DNA from: Margaritispora aquatica
Taxonomy: Eukaryota; Ascomycota; Leotiomycetes; Helotiales; Discinellaceae
Direction of reading: 5' to 3'
Length of the DNA stretch: 64,000 bases
Assembly (NCBI GenBank): GCA_007644065.1
Contig: VJWN01000007.1
Location: 2,944,167-3,008,166, forward strand
Numbering within the stretch: position 1 is the stretch's first letter; every line of letters begins with the position of its first letter. The translations under genes were made by a program, and so were the position numbers. This document shows positions 34,891-48,454 of this stretch, piece by piece. Below the pieces are notes generated by a model. The model worked only from the letters and a program-made list of their open reading frames with translations, was not told where the DNA came from and ran no database searches.

Positions 34891-37800
34891 AAGAGCTATC
34901 TCCTCGAGTAAACAAAAACCACACTCCGTACTTACCTTACCTACATCTTACGAATGAATCATAGAAACACGTATCTCAGATTCTCAATACCATTGCGGGA
35001 CTGGACTTGCGGCCGAAGTACGTACGTAATCAGTACGTCAAGTAGAAGTAGAGGTAGGCAGTCAATGTACTGTACTAATCTAGGTAGGTACCGTAGGTAG
35101 GTATTTAGTGAAGGAGATACCATGACTCCGGTGCTAACATGACACTAACATGTTTGCATTAACTTAGGTTAGCCACGAGTACATTGACACAACACGCCAT
35201 GCCATACGGATGAATGATGAATGATAGGTTGTAGGTAGGAAAGGAAAGCTAACGTAGAAGGATAGCAAGGTAAACTAGACTAGGCTACCTAGACACCGCT
35301 TAGTACGTACCCAACTATGCCCATCCCCATCCCCATCCCCATCACCATCACAGACAGCAGCAGATGGATGCACATCACGAAACCGCGCCCTTTGCATGCA
35401 ACAATATCAATATCGCACTCACTCACTCACTCACGCACTCCACTCCATTCCAAAGTTAGCTTTTTTCGTCCAGCTGCCCATCCATCCATCCATACATACC
35501 GGATCGGGCATACGTATCATATCGTATACGTACGTACATGAGTTGGATTGGTGGCTCATCCTCATACTCATACTCATACTCAAACGGCTCCTACCGATCC
35601 CTCCGAACGCCAGGCTACTTACTACTGGACCGGAGCCCAGAAGTGCTACTTCCAAACGATTAGAGTTCAAGCTAAGCTAGCTAGCTAGCTAGCTGAAAAC
35701 GAAAGAAAGAAATAAAGAAAGAAGGAAAGAACGGAGTTCCGCTCCTGCCTGATACTACCGTATACCATTCACGCTCGGGGTCGGCGTTGACCTGTCCGTG
35801 TGTGGGTGTGGGTGTGGGTGGGTGTGTGTATGCGTCTGATAGGCAAACAAACGAACGAACATGCAGCTGCAGCAAGTAGTCGAACTCGCCACGCGCTTAA
35901 CGGAAAGTTCTAACATTCTTCACTTCTTTCTTACTGGTACTCCTTAGTAGAGAATAACCCATCATGAACCATCCATACATACAGACGGGGAAGCAGTCGA
36001 TGATGATAAGGAGGGAGGGAGTCTTGAAATCATCGATGGATGGTCGCTTAAAGATGGACGCTTGATAGCCGCCGAGGCTTGACGCCTATGCAAGGTGCTC
36101 TTTATCTCCGCTTGGTAGTTGGTATTGTATGAACAGACTATCCAAATTAAGGTCCCAAACAAGTACAAAGGTACACGGACTTAGTCACTTATCACTGTGC
36201 GAGCCGTAGCACTGACATCCAATCTCCTATATCGAGATGAGGAATCAAACAACCCTCAAGGATAACGAATAGAAATCCTTGACTTTCATTGATAAAGGCT
36301 TCAAGCAGCGATTAAAGTGATTTCTTGCAAAAGACAGCAAATTGTCCTAATTGAGAAAAGAGAAAAATGCAATCCGGCGATGCTTGTCGAAATGCTAAAG
36401 AAATATCAGACGCGCTATGAAGGCAACAAAATGAGTAAATAATGAAACTCCCCTGATGATAGGAATGTGACGAAACCCAACGAGGCTGCATATCTTTGTC
36501 ATTGCGCCTGGCTAGTACGTGCCATCCAGTTGGCAATTGATCATCACCCTCCCTTTTCCCTTTCCCCCTTACCAACAACTCGTCGCCGTCCGCATCATTG
36601 TTTGCCCCGAGACTCGGCATAGGGTGTGTCTGTCCGCCGAACGTTCCATTCAACGTCCAGCGTCAGGGGGGAAGAAAGGAGGGGGTACTCGTGGCAGAGT
36701 TGCCTGGAGTGGTGAATATCATTGCGAGTTTGGATAGCTTGACAAATCAGGTTTGGATTTGATGCACACCCCACGAAAGCAGATAGGTAGGTGCGTGCTG
36801 GTAGACGGAGACAAAACAACTAACCGTCCGCCCCGGCACTCTCGGGTTCGCACATCAGGATCAGCCAAGCATCTCCTCGTCGGAATTCACGACGGGGCCA
36901 ATCAGAATGCGGATTCAGCCTTCATCCGAAATTCAACACCCGCTTGTGGTTGCAATGTGATCAGGTTTGGCTTTCCTAATCCATCCATTCACAGAAGCAG
37001 AACGATGGGATGGATCTGATTGGTGATGGGATTAACTCCTTGATGAAAAGATACCGGTTTGCAATCTTTGGTATCGTATCAGAAAGGAGGGGAGTGGAAG
37101 GAATGGAAAAATGCGAAAGGAAAGGGAAAGGCAAAGGCAAAGGGGAAAGGAAACGGGCACGGAAACGGCGCCATACATAGACGATGTCGCCATTCATGAG
37201 ACGTTGGGGGCAGAAATGTGGATGCAGGAGAAGGGAGTGAGGTGAGAAGCTTATTTGATCGTCGGTCGTCGACTGCCAGAGCACGCAGACCACGCAGAGC
37301 AAGTGCCCCGATGGTGTGGCAGAAGGGAAAGGTGAGACGAACTCCCAACAGCACACATTCTGGGGGCGGGAGAAGCCTCGAGGTGAGTAAGCTTTGAATA
37401 AGTGCTTGCATTGCTGGTAACGCGGGTTTGGGCAAGAGGAAAAGAGGGGATGAAAACATGCAACATAATGCCATTTTCCCTTCGAGGTGGCAGGACAGCC
37501 AGATGAATCCATGGATCATAGGATGCATCGCAAAATTCCACCAAAGGAGACCATCTTCGCATTTGCCTGCCACTGAAATGTGTCTATTCGTGACATCAAA
37601 CAATTACTGATCTGAAAGTTGCAGATGCAGGGTTGGATCTTGCTTCCTGCCGGCAATGCAATCATGGCATGGCAGGATTGAAGAGGAAGAAACATGCTGA
37701 GCCGCACGGCCACATATATTTTATCGCCAGCAACAACAACAACAGCTAACTCCGGCATCCGCCCCCTGCTTTGCTTGCTGGGCCCCATTATTGGAGAGTG

Positions 37801-37920
37801 GATAATAATGGATAATGGATAATGGATTGTCGGATTCCCTGATGGTGGAGGCGCAACAGATTTGGAACTCGGGTGCAATTGTCGTGATGAAAAGAATTAT
37901 CGTATTTATGGAAACCAAGG

Positions 37921-37964
37921 ATGGGCAAGGCAAGGCAAGGCAAGGCAAGGCAAGGCATGGGTAA
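37921..37964. repeat. (GGCAA)n pentanucleotide tandem repeat
   Basis: Seven or so consecutive ggcaa units, the last degenerating to ggcatggg. Part of the low-complexity block. Confidence 0.85.
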
Positions 37965-40900
37965 GGCAATTCAAACTCGAGTGAGAGAGATACAACCGAA
38001 ATGCGAAAATGCGGAGACAAGAAAGTAAACAAATCGACCGCTGGAACACGAGCGAATGTCCCAATTGAGCAACTGCCGCCTAGGATATCCTCTATAAGGA
38101 TACTCGTATGATGTGTCGGTCGTGATGTGGGAATTGTACCCCCTCGACATCTTCATCGCTTGGAAATAACAAGCCTTGTATCCTGCTAAAATAAAATGAA
38201 ATAAAATAATAATAAAATAATAATAAAAAACACCAGAAGGGAAATAATAAAAAATTGGTGTGTGATGATGCATTGCGTATCAAACCGTGTCAGAGAGAAG
38301 ATAGCAATTCACTTTGAGTTAATGCTGCATACTTTCCCGCATACGAGCGAGCCATTCTATTCGTCCCATCGTACAACCAAGTCGTCGTCGTCGTCGTAAC
38401 TACCCCCTCTCCCAGTCGGCCCCTCGAGAGGCCGTTACTGTACTGTATCTTCCCCTTCCATTCTTTGGTTAACAGACGAGAAGTATGCCTGTTCCGGCAT
38501 GCGCTTCGCATACCAACAAAGTCTGAGCGCGTCAGGCGGGTGGTTGGGGGCGGGAATGAGCAAAGGACTTGCTGCCATGTGGTTGGGGGGGGGGGTTGAG
38601 GGTCGAGAGTTGAGAGTTGAGAGGAGAAACCAAGGGAGGGAGGGGGTTCCTTCACGACGACTTTCAAGGTGCTGGCTGGTAAGGCTAGATTCGCAATTGA
38701 CATCTTCAATTTGCAGGAAGGGTTTGAAAATAATATTAAAAATCAAAATGTGGTTTGTTGTTGTTCCACCTCTGCCGAAAAAAGATACGACAAAACCAAG
38801 TGACGACCTTGGCTGGCTTGGAGGAGGCGCAAAGCCACGCCGCTGGAGAAAAGTCCAATTCGGGCAATTCGGCAATCCTGAGGCGGTCGTGATGGTGAAG
38901 AGGAGCAAGCGACTTTGATCCGCAGCACAGCACAAACGTTGCACTTGCGCCCTTTGATGCTTGTAGATGCTTGCAAGCGATTGAGGGATGAGGGATGAGG
39001 GATGAGGGATGAGGGAGTAGGGAAGTATGGATCCGGTTGTCAAGTGAAACAATTTCGGATTCGTCTATGGAGGTATACTTTCGCTTCGTGTTTGGGTATG
39101 GATATGGGTATGGTAATGGGTATGGGTATGATTATTATTATCACCATTGATTGCCTACATTTTCCCTCTCGATTGTTCGTTTATCTCGGCCAATAATCAT
39201 CTGGGTGCGGCCGCTCTTGCCAAGTTAAGTTCGAATTGCAAACATTGGGTCCAAGTTCAAGTTCAAGTTCAGATTCAGGTTTAAATTCAGGTTTAGGTTC
39301 AGGGACAGGACAAGGACAAGGACACGATGGGGTACGGTACGGAGGTACCTTTTCTTGTTTCGAGAGTGGAAGAGTGGAAAGGGAAGGGAAGGGAGGAAAG
39401 GGAAGGGGTGGGAGCCGATTTCTATTGTGGGTAGTGGGTTATTGTTCCAAAGTCTAGACTTTGGATTTGGTTACTCACTCACTCACTGTATATCCGTCGC
39501 TGTGGATAGGATAGGATAGGTTAAGGTAAGGTAAGGTAAGGTAGACAAGACCAACACTGAAATGCACATTACCTATCTAGCACCAACCAAGCTATCAAGT
39601 ATCAAGGTCCGTATCTTCGGAGGAACCTCAATTGGAATCCCCAGTACTTGTACTATACTTGCTATTGAGGTAATTTAATCTTCCTAGCAGAAAACGTGAC
39701 AATATATATCCGCACTGTATCGTATCTGCAACTCCAATCACCACCATCACCATGTACGCACACACGCCGGAGTTCAACACCGGATTTACGTTGTGTGGGA
39801 GAGAGAGAGTCGGGAGTCGGAGTGATAATCCCGGTTAAGGGAGGAGGGAGGAACTACGGAGGTAAGGTAGGCAAGAACTAAAAGTAATTCCTACATAGTT
39901 CCTCAATTCCCAAATTCCCAAATTCCCAATAAAGCTTTTTACCGAAATTCCCCACCTCATGCTTTACCTGCTTTGCTTCATTCGTAGGGCAGGCAGATCA
40001 TTTGTCAGCAACCTGCCAGGCGAAGCGATTGGTGAGGTCGGAAAGCTGGGAAGAAGGCTAGGAAGGAAGGCTGGGCTGGGCTGTGGTGGTGGTGGATGGG
40101 ATGGATGGGTCTCTGCCTTCCCACAAGTGAGTGGACCACCAGCAAAGAACAGTAAAGCCTAAGGCAGCGTTGCCAAGATAAGAGAGGATGGATGGGATTG
40201 GTCCAGAATACGACAGACGATCGACGGCCACCAAGGCACGTGCAAGGCTAGGGATGCAGGAAAGTCTATCCATTGGCTTTTGGGAGGTGACAGGGACCGG
40301 CCGCCCCCAAGGCCCCAAGGCTCCAAGGCTGTAATTTGAGTTTGATTCCAGTGATTTGAGTGGGGATGAAAAAAAAGGCCCTTAATTGTCCAGAGAGGGA
40401 ATAGTTACCTATCAAACTTTGGGAGGATGCTTCCGTACCCATTTCTGGTCAACCATTCCAGGTTCCATCTCCAGCACAGCCTTCCTCCATAATAATGATC
40501 ATTATTATTATTATAATCATTCGTACCAAGTACATATGAATTGGAAACAACGGCGGTGAGGACTGAGGGGTCGTTCGTATTGAGAACCATCCATCTCATC
40601 TGGTGTATGGTGTATGGTGTATGGTAGGTATATGGTGTATGATGGTGCATGGGAAGCAATTTCCAATCTCGAAAAGGGGGCCTAAAGAGGACGTTCGTAC
40701 CCCAGCCATAGAACCATTCGAACCATTCGAAGACGCCGACTTGCTGCATGTTCCCGGCTATCCACATGCTGTCACGCAAGTTCAAAGTGCTTCCCGGTCG
40801 GTTTGAGCCACTGTTCGTTCGGAGCTCCAATTAAACGGCTTCATTCCACACTCGGCGTGAATTTGGCGTGAATTGGTGTGGAATTGAACGGAATGCGTGT

Positions 40901-41500
40901 CGCAGGGATCAGGACATAAGGCTGAAGGTCCCCCCCTCCCCCCCTCCAGTGCCCCATTCTGCAGCATGGGGTTCACGGAAGCCCCGACCTCAGACCATGT
41001 CCACACAGTGTGTGACTGACACCTAACCAAGAAGGGAACCAAAGAAGACATCATCGTGGCCTGCAGTTGGGGCTCTTGGAAGCCCCCTCTCAGCGGTGAG
41101 TCAATAAACCAGTCTGAATGCCGCCTGTCTACCATGGCGTAATACTGCAGCGATGGAGATGCATCGATGCTGTAGGTACTGTGTGAGGCAGAATTCGTGC
41201 GTCTTTCCTTCACATCTTCATGCCCTCACGTGCAGCGGCTGCCAAGTCAACCTTTTCCCAAAGAGTTTCAGATTCTCGTCAGTGCCGTTGCAAATCTACA
41301 ATCTACAGTAAAGAGAAAGCGGCACTTCGGCCCACATCCATATTAGGACATTCGTGTTCATCTCAAATCTCAACGACATCGATGGTGGTCCTTGAGATCC
41401 TTGAGATCCTTGAGATCCTTGAATCCTTGAAGAACGAAAAGAATGAAAAGAATGAGGAACATTTTCAAAACAGCCCCCAATCTTAATTTCGTAAAGCCTC

Positions 41501-44500
41501 GGGTTGCCTGCCAATCAGATCCTTTGGTTGGAGACCAAGCCTTTGTTAATAAGTAGTTTTCTGATATGGAGCCCCATTGCTACTGTATCAAGTGCATTGA
41601 ACATCGCTGGCACCACTTGGTGGGCCCAGCTTTCTTGCCCCGAGGTCCATAATTCCGTGATCCTTGAAGTCGAGAAAAAGTTTCTCGGAGCTCCCAAATG
41701 AGCATCTCGAGCCTCAGCTAATCAAATCTCACGCGTCGTTTGTTGGAAATACCCAGCATTGACAATCCCAGCAAGAGCTTTAAGCGGCTGCTGCTGCTGC
41801 TCCTCTTTTCCCAGAGATACCCTGGTGACTTTGGGAATAGCTACGGAGGTCGTGATCTGTTGAGTACGATGAAGCGAATCTTAGTAATCATTAGATGCAC
41901 GTCAAGGTGATGTGATGAAGATATTCGTAAAATTGATGTGTTGATTAACCACTTTCTTACCATTCTCCACTATGTACAGGGAGCTCCAAAAGTATCGTAT
42001 TAGCAACCAATAAATCATTGTATATCGTTAGTCTCCCGATTAGGAATGTGTGCGCACCATTGGTACTGTAAAGTTGACGAGTAGCTTTGCGAAAATCTGG
42101 AATTTGGGGAATCCTCAAAGTTAGTTGTAAACCTACCTATGAGGGTATCTAACATATAAGCACTCTCCTAATGGATCTGTTGACGTAAAACGGCCAGTTT
42201 AAAACTCTAAACAAGCACTGAAAGTCTTTGGGGGCCGTCCATCGTAGTTCCGCGATCGAGGTTGTCATATCTTTATTCTCATCCATACCGGCGCTTAATC
42301 GTGTATACTGCGAATCATAGATATTTTTGATGAGCTGATAGCTCTTGAGCTTAGAGAGTTGAAGCCACTGTAAGCTGATCCGCTCATGCTCAGCCTTGGA
42401 GATCCATAAGCCCACAAAACTCGTTCCTTGGGACGCTGCCACCTCACAGCCCTGCCAGTGGGGAGTGTGGTAAGAACTTTATTCTACCCCTGAGGCGACT
42501 GACATCTCAACAGGAACAGATGAGATAGGGCCGAGGTTGTCAGATGCGCACGAGATACCGGTACGATATTAGGATGAATGGATAGTTAAGGAATTTTGAA
42601 GTTAGGAATTAAGCGAGCACGAGTTCGAAAAGCATCCTTCCATCGAGAGAAACCTGAGATGAACATGGAATCAAGTCGAAAGACAGGAAAACATCCTCTT
42701 GGAAGCTGTCCCAATGAGCGGTATCAAGGTCCCCAGAGAAGTACACGCTTGTGGGTGTCTTGACAACCTATTTCAGCATGGGATCTCTGGAAGCGTTCTG
42801 GGACTTCTATGACTGCCACGACTCACCTCGATCTGCTAGGATATACGCTAGACAATTGAATCAGCAGTTTATCAGTGAATCTATTTATTGCTCAACGTAT
42901 CGTCTGCTCTATAGCTCATTAGTACAACAGTTCTGAAACCATAGATATATCTTCCTGAGGTTGAAGCGGACCGACGGATGAATTTGGTGTATGTCGCAGC
43001 AATATCCTGTGATTGGTGCCTCCCTGCAAAAGGCGTTGATGGCTGAAAGCTACAAGTCTTGGTTGTGATGCATTTCGATTATAGAAAAGGGGCAAAAGAT
43101 GTCCCCGTCCAGTGATAGGCTGGCTCGTTCATGTTCAATCACCACTGCCAACGCAGCCGTTCCATCGAGAGCATTATGCAGCCCTACCGATACTCGAATT
43201 AGTCTGACCAACCCATAATATCTCTCCGATAATCTCGTTTCTTGACTAAACGCAGAGATGGCGGCCGACAGCATGGTTGCCACTTAGGGGGTTCCATCCA
43301 ACAGATCATCAACACATTCAATTTGAGCGAGGCGAGGAGCACTTGAGTAAAAGAATCTGCCGGTTTCAATCCTATGCAACTATATCCCACGAGCTGAAGA
43401 TGAGAGTACCATGCAGTGACCAATAAATTTTGTCACATCAGTCAAGAAGAATAGCATGCCAGATATGACAACGGCAACTCGTCGTGAAGCTCTAAGCAGA
43501 CGGAAATTTCCCCTGCCAAGCACTTCTAGAAGCGACGGGGTAAGCTTTCGACCAAAGCACGGGATTCTGGAATAAGGTGGAACGTCACATTGATTGTTTG
43601 AGATACCACAGGGGCTGGGTAGCCATTTGTGGTTATCTGCTTGTCGTCTTGTAGAAAACAATCTCGGACCAGTAGATTGCTTATCAAGCCGGGCATTCAA
43701 CAATAGGGTACATTAGTGCAAAAGACATCGAGATCAATGGTATCCTGACTGAATCTCGATGTGGCAAGAGGCACTGCACAGCAACAAACGAAGAAGCTCT
43801 TGCAATATCGCCAAAAGCATCATCAAGCATGAAGTCGGTAAGGAGATGAAGACGCCGGGTAGGGCTGAACAGCAGGTGGAATCATATCTCTAGTTCCTAA
43901 ACGATTCATCTGTGACATTTGATGGCATGACAGCCAAACAACACAGAAGATCGTACCTCCATCCGCAGCAATCGGTCCTACCCATAGTGCCAATGTCCCA
44001 TCTGCGGGTGGTTTAGCCTGGAAGGGCTGCAGTGAGAGATTTGGGTGGCCGAGGTTCATTTCGTCGTCGCCGAAGGCCAGGAATCTTCACCGTTGTGAAC
44101 GATCGAAAAAGGTCGCTAAAATACGATAGTTGTTCTATGATTGGTCCATAACCCTTGTGTGAGCTAATATGCACCTCAAAGATGCGGTCTGCTCAATGAT
44201 TCGATACACCCAAGGATGACCAGGGTACAAACTGCCACAATGCCAAAGAAGTCCTAGCGGGAAGACATGGCCCTTTTGTCCCATTCACACCTTTGGAGCC
44301 TTTATGGGATCCAAGGAGAGTTAATCCGTCGCATTGCGTGCACCAATCGTTTCGTCGCAAACATCTTGGTCATCGGTGGGGCAAAAATAAACATATGACA
44401 AAGCACGTGCGCACCTAGCATTCCCAGAAGTCCCAAAGGACGTCCATGGGCTCTTGAGGCATGAGCCTCAGGAGCAATGAGGGAGGCTTTGATAGCCCCA

Positions 44501-46127
44501 TGGAATCACATAGGGGTCAAAACATTAACAGAGGCGAAGCTATCATGCCAGCGAGCACTCCAAGACGGCGATGTTGAAGCCTGTAAGCACTGACTTCAGG
44601 ACCAAAGTATTAGCAATCATTTGTGAACGTGATATGATTCGAGGGCGACATGCAGGACTTGATCAGCAGCATTAAGTGGAGAAACTCGTTTCCAATCTCT
44701 AGAGGTTAGTCTAAATGTGCAGTTCAAAGTGAGGAGTGAGATGCAGCAATACTCGTTTTTTGGATACCGATGGTTCTTTCACTCATGTCCTCGATGTAAT
44801 TGTGGGACAAATGAATACCTGCGCCCAAATTTAGATAAAATTTTTGACATACAGAGTGGTCGAGAGTGATTCGCTGAATGCTTTGGCGACTAGAGGGCCA
44901 AGGTATGTTTGATCCCCGACGAAGTCCACCGGTTGGGACAGACTTGGTCCTTTGGAACCATCTGAGCAAGGCGCAACCAAAATCCTGAGAGCCCACTTTA
45001 TTTAGGAGATCTTCATCACATCACGAGTGGGCTGAATTCTGATTGAACGAGAATGCGACATGAGCTCAGGGTTTCTAACTGCCCACTAGTTTCCAGGCAT
45101 CAATAATTTCACACAGTTTAATGATTGATGGGTATTGTCTTTGTTTCGCTGGGGGATCATTTAGCTTGCGGATTTGCGGACTTGATATCACAATCCTCCG
45201 CTCCTGGTGACGATGCTTCCTTGTAATAAAAACAGTGGCTGCTGGCGGTCCCGTTCTCTACGCACAAGCGCGAGATGAAAGCTATTTCGGCTCAGTCCTG
45301 AATATCTTCCTACAACATGGTTTGGCGACAACAGTTGGAAAGGGTTTACAGATGTTGGATCTACATAAAACATTTGCGGGAGGCGTTGTCTTCGATTTTG
45401 GCGTTTTGTGAGATGGAAAGAATATTCCATTAATAATTCCTTCGGCTTCGGGAATATCTGGCACATCTCATAGGGCTGGTTTGTAGCCTATTCGTCCATC
45501 TAGCGCGAATCTATTCATGGTACTCACGCCTCTCTGATATCGAATCCTGAGTGGTGAGTGAAAAGGTGTGGTTGGTGCTGCTTTACGATCGCTTGCTCTG
45601 AGTGGCTAGCCCAAAATAAATGTTGGCTAATTAGCAACATATACATATCTCTTAGCGCGCTGCACCCTTGTATTCTAGGTTTGGGTGTCCGCAGTTTCGT
45701 AAATGAGCAGTGTGGTACTGCCCACATGCATGTGGCGGCGCAGCTAGTCTTATTCGGGGCATATCTCTCGATGTGCAGAAAGTCGGACTCTTGGAGCATG
45801 GCTTGCATGAGGCCCTGCGCAAAAACGGTCGAAGACGGTTGAGAGGGTCATGAGTGCATGGGTGCTTCCTCGCCCTTGTAGTGTCAATCACTGACAGGGC
45901 CAGTTTTGGAGCTGAGCTGGAGTGCAAGGATCCTGAGGAACTGGTTGTCCATGTAAACTCCGGAAACCATGGAGGATTTGTTGTCCCGCATTTTACATAT
46001 ATACTTCAGGTAGACCCCCAATGGAGGCGCTTCTGATTTCGTTAGACATCTCAGATATCAGACACATCTTCAAGACTTACAAACTTCGAGGAACTTCTCT
46101 CATATCACATCTGCCTAAACAGTCTTC
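41501..46127. other. Gene desert, right part (about 4.6 kb)
   Basis: No gene could be supported. The most protein-like pieces are minus-strand frames at 42149-42442 (contains SKAEHERISLQWLQLSKLKS), 43380-43703 and 43823-44059. The last starts with an ATG and contains LALWVGPIAADGG followed by a possible donor gtacga. I could not join them into one open model or recognise a family. They could be remnants of a decayed gene or a gene whose introns I missed. The right end is the promoter of the second bZIP gene. Confidence 0.4.
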
Positions 46128-47058
46128 ATGACAGCCGTTCTCAACCCAAAAGTTTCCATTATGTCGAGGCAAAGCTATACATACTCGACGGCTCCAGCTT
46201 CGAGGCACATCACCGGCCACGGAACTAGCAGCGCCTTCAGCAGTTCAGCAAATCCAGACGAGGACTGGACAAAGATTTCTGACTTGGCTGAGCGAAGGAG
46301 GATTCAGAATCGAATTGCTCAACGCAACTATCGTGAGCACTCTTGCAATCGTTGAAGTCATCGCCAGCTAACACGTATCCCAGGCAAGAAGCTAAAGAGA
46401 CGTCTTGAAGATTTGGAGCGCCGAGCTGGATCTTCTTCGGCATCCCCTCCTCAGATGCACGCAGAGCTGCAGCAACAAGATCGTCAACAAGACCAGCAGC
46501 TGTATCGACGTAGTCCAGAGATCATTCACAGACAACCGTCGCCAAGGCTCTTGCCAAACCAGTACACTCCACCTATGGAAGACAACTTAATGTTTTCCAA
46601 TAATTATGATCGCGAGGGTTCTCGAACACCACCTTTTTTCTCTTACCACACATATCCAGCTCCAGAAGAAATCGTATACCCACCTTACCCATCGCAACCA
46701 TACCGACCCATGACTACTACGGCAGATCAGTACGCAGACTATCTGGCTCCGGTCACTTTGCCTTCAATGATGCATTTCCACGAAGCAATCAAACGCGAGG
46801 ATGATACCATCAGCCCGTACCACATGAACTATGGGCTGCCTGCCATGGATATTCATGGTAGCCACAGCTATGAAGACTCAAATCCTCATGTAAGCAGATA
46901 GCAGCATAATCAAACCTGAACAATTTCTAACTTTGGTCCTGCAGACTCCTCCTCTTTCACACTCGTATGAGCATTCAACAACTTGCTCAGAATCTGGGTA
47001 TTATCCAACAACACCACTATCCATGCCGCCATCTCCTCGACTGCTCTCGCAATTATAA
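46128..47058 (+). CDS. bZIP transcription factor (short form)
   Basis: Three exons: 46128-46332, 46384-46889 and 46945-47058 (introns 51 and 55 nt), totalling 825 nt, or 274 residues. The first splice rebuilds the basic region, AERRRIQNRIAQRNYR joined to KKLKRRLEDLERRAG (about residues 55-85). It carries the N-x2-A-Q-R-x-x-R core that contacts DNA. The zipper after it is short, as in this fungal subfamily. The rest is Pro/Gln/Tyr-rich and disordered (QDRQQDQQLYRRSPEIIHRQ, PYPSQPYRPMTTT). A conserved tail with TPPLSHSYEHST and TTPLSMPPSPRLLSQL is restored by the last splice. Expected nuclear regulator. Members of this subfamily have been linked to development or secondary metabolism in other fungi, but the sequence does not tell which here. 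It differs from the 763-residue bZIP at 3.8-6.3 kb and is not a recent duplicate of it. Confidence 0.85.
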
Positions 47059-48454
47059 ATCAAGTTGGTGTGGTAGAAAGTGGTTCTCTTCAGTATATGA
47101 AACAGAGTTCGAAGCGCTCGACACTCGTTCTGGAGATGTTATGTTGATGACATGAAACTGGGTCTGGTTGGTGGTATAAAGGAAAGGAAGCATGGAAGTT
47201 CGGCGCTGGAGTCATTGATTATGGTGTTTTCGGAATCGTTGTGTTTGTAAATACCCGACAGATTGATCTCCGAATGGCAGTTGTTCAGAATTTGCTTCGT
47301 TCTTACTCAACTGCAGTTGACTGTGTTTTGTCACCGATGATTTTGGCTCGAAATCTCGTTGACTTCGCATTTCAGTGTCCATTGTTTTCGTGTCGATGTC
47401 GAGGAGCGTTTCGATAACCATTGACCATATCCTGCAGGTTCCGCATTGATTCTGCCATGGGCTGTTTTGATCTCGCGTTTGATCCAACATGATTCAATGC
47501 TGATAAATGCAACGTGTAGCCTCTGCCACAAACAGTTTAGTAAAAATCACTTACCTACATTGATTTCACGTAAAGTGTGACAGCCACAAACCATATGTTT
47601 GATTGTGGACAATCAAGGTTTAGCTGGGTGCTGCATGGCGAGTAGAAGGGACGAACAGGGTTATTCGAGATTGATATTAATCAAGCGAACCCGAGGTTGG
47701 CTTCGAGGATCTTCCAGCTTTTTAGAAACTTGAGGATAACATTTCGACCACCAAGTTTTACAGCCCCCTCTTCGCTCCTGCACACTTGGCAGATGGATTT
47801 TTACTTCGCGTACATGCAAGTCGAGATTTGATATGTTACGAAAGGTGTTTGCCATTGAGTGATGCAGATTGCTGATGGAGGCGATGGAGATGGTGTAATA
47901 TCCAGATGGGAAATAACCGCGCTACCAAGCGCTGAGCTGACTAATGTAGGGCTGAAAAGCGCCCGCGCCAAGAAACGGGTGTTTTTACAGATCGTTAACA
48001 TCATCATTGCAAAGTAAGGCAGCCTTGCATCAATTACTCATTGAGTATAGCGATACATTGCATTCAAGTCAAAGAATCAAAAATTGGTTAGCGAAGGGCG
48101 CTTGTATTGATCAGTCGTATGCACCTCAGTCTTCTAAAAACCCAACAATTCCGATATAACGTGCAGCAACCCCGATACAAAGGCAAAACATATCATACCT
48201 CAGGCATCCACAACTCAATATCGGAGTTGCTGCCATACCGGAGTGAGTTACTGCGACTGACTTTGCTTTGAGAAGCCAGCATAGCAGTAGCATTATAAGA
48301 AGGGCCATTTTTCCATCCCCTCGTCTTTGGGTGGCATTTCAATATCTGCTTATATATCTCTACATTTCAAGACCATCAAGAAGTACCTCGAATCTCATGT
48401 TTGGAAAAGACATTTCATCAACTGAGGAATTTTCTTTCACTAGGAATATTTGAC
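47059..48454. other. Intergenic region, no gene seen
   Basis: This is the 3' flank of the bZIP gene and the promoter of the CIA30-domain gene, both on the plus strand. Minus-strand ORFs at 47212-47855 have no domain. Confidence 0.6.

Larger units (their letters stand above)
32901..41500. repeat. Microsatellite- and low-complexity-rich intergenic block
   Basis: About 8.6 kb with no supportable gene but many short tandem repeats. These include the 29-bp direct repeat at 34231, AT and CTGA arrays near 34.64 and 34.83 kb, CCCCAT repeats near 35.32 kb, GCTA repeats near 35.68 kb, GGCAA units near 37.93 kb, AATA runs near 38.2 kb and GTC units near 38.38 kb. They also include GGGATGA units near 38.99 kb, GGTAAG units near 39.52 kb, GTGTATG units near 40.6 kb and GATCCTTGA units near 41.4 kb. 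ACCTACC/GGTAGGT-type words recur from 33.8 to 39.9 kb. The left part (33.0-34.2 kb) is C/A-rich and G-poor on the plus strand; the right part (38.5-40.3 kb) is G/A-rich. ORFs here follow the repeat composition rather than protein-like sequence. Confidence 0.7.

Noticed and set aside
36976..37878. Overlapping long minus-strand ORFs (up to 178 codons) in the repeat block
   Set aside because: Their amino-acid content (Pro/Phe/Ser/Leu repeats) follows G/A-rich simple sequence on the plus strand; three overlapping frames are equally open, with no domain or splice support.
38435..39052. 205-codon minus-strand ORF rich in Pro/Ser/Leu
   Set aside because: It crosses a G-homopolymer and GGGATGA repeats; composition-driven, with competing frames open on both strands.
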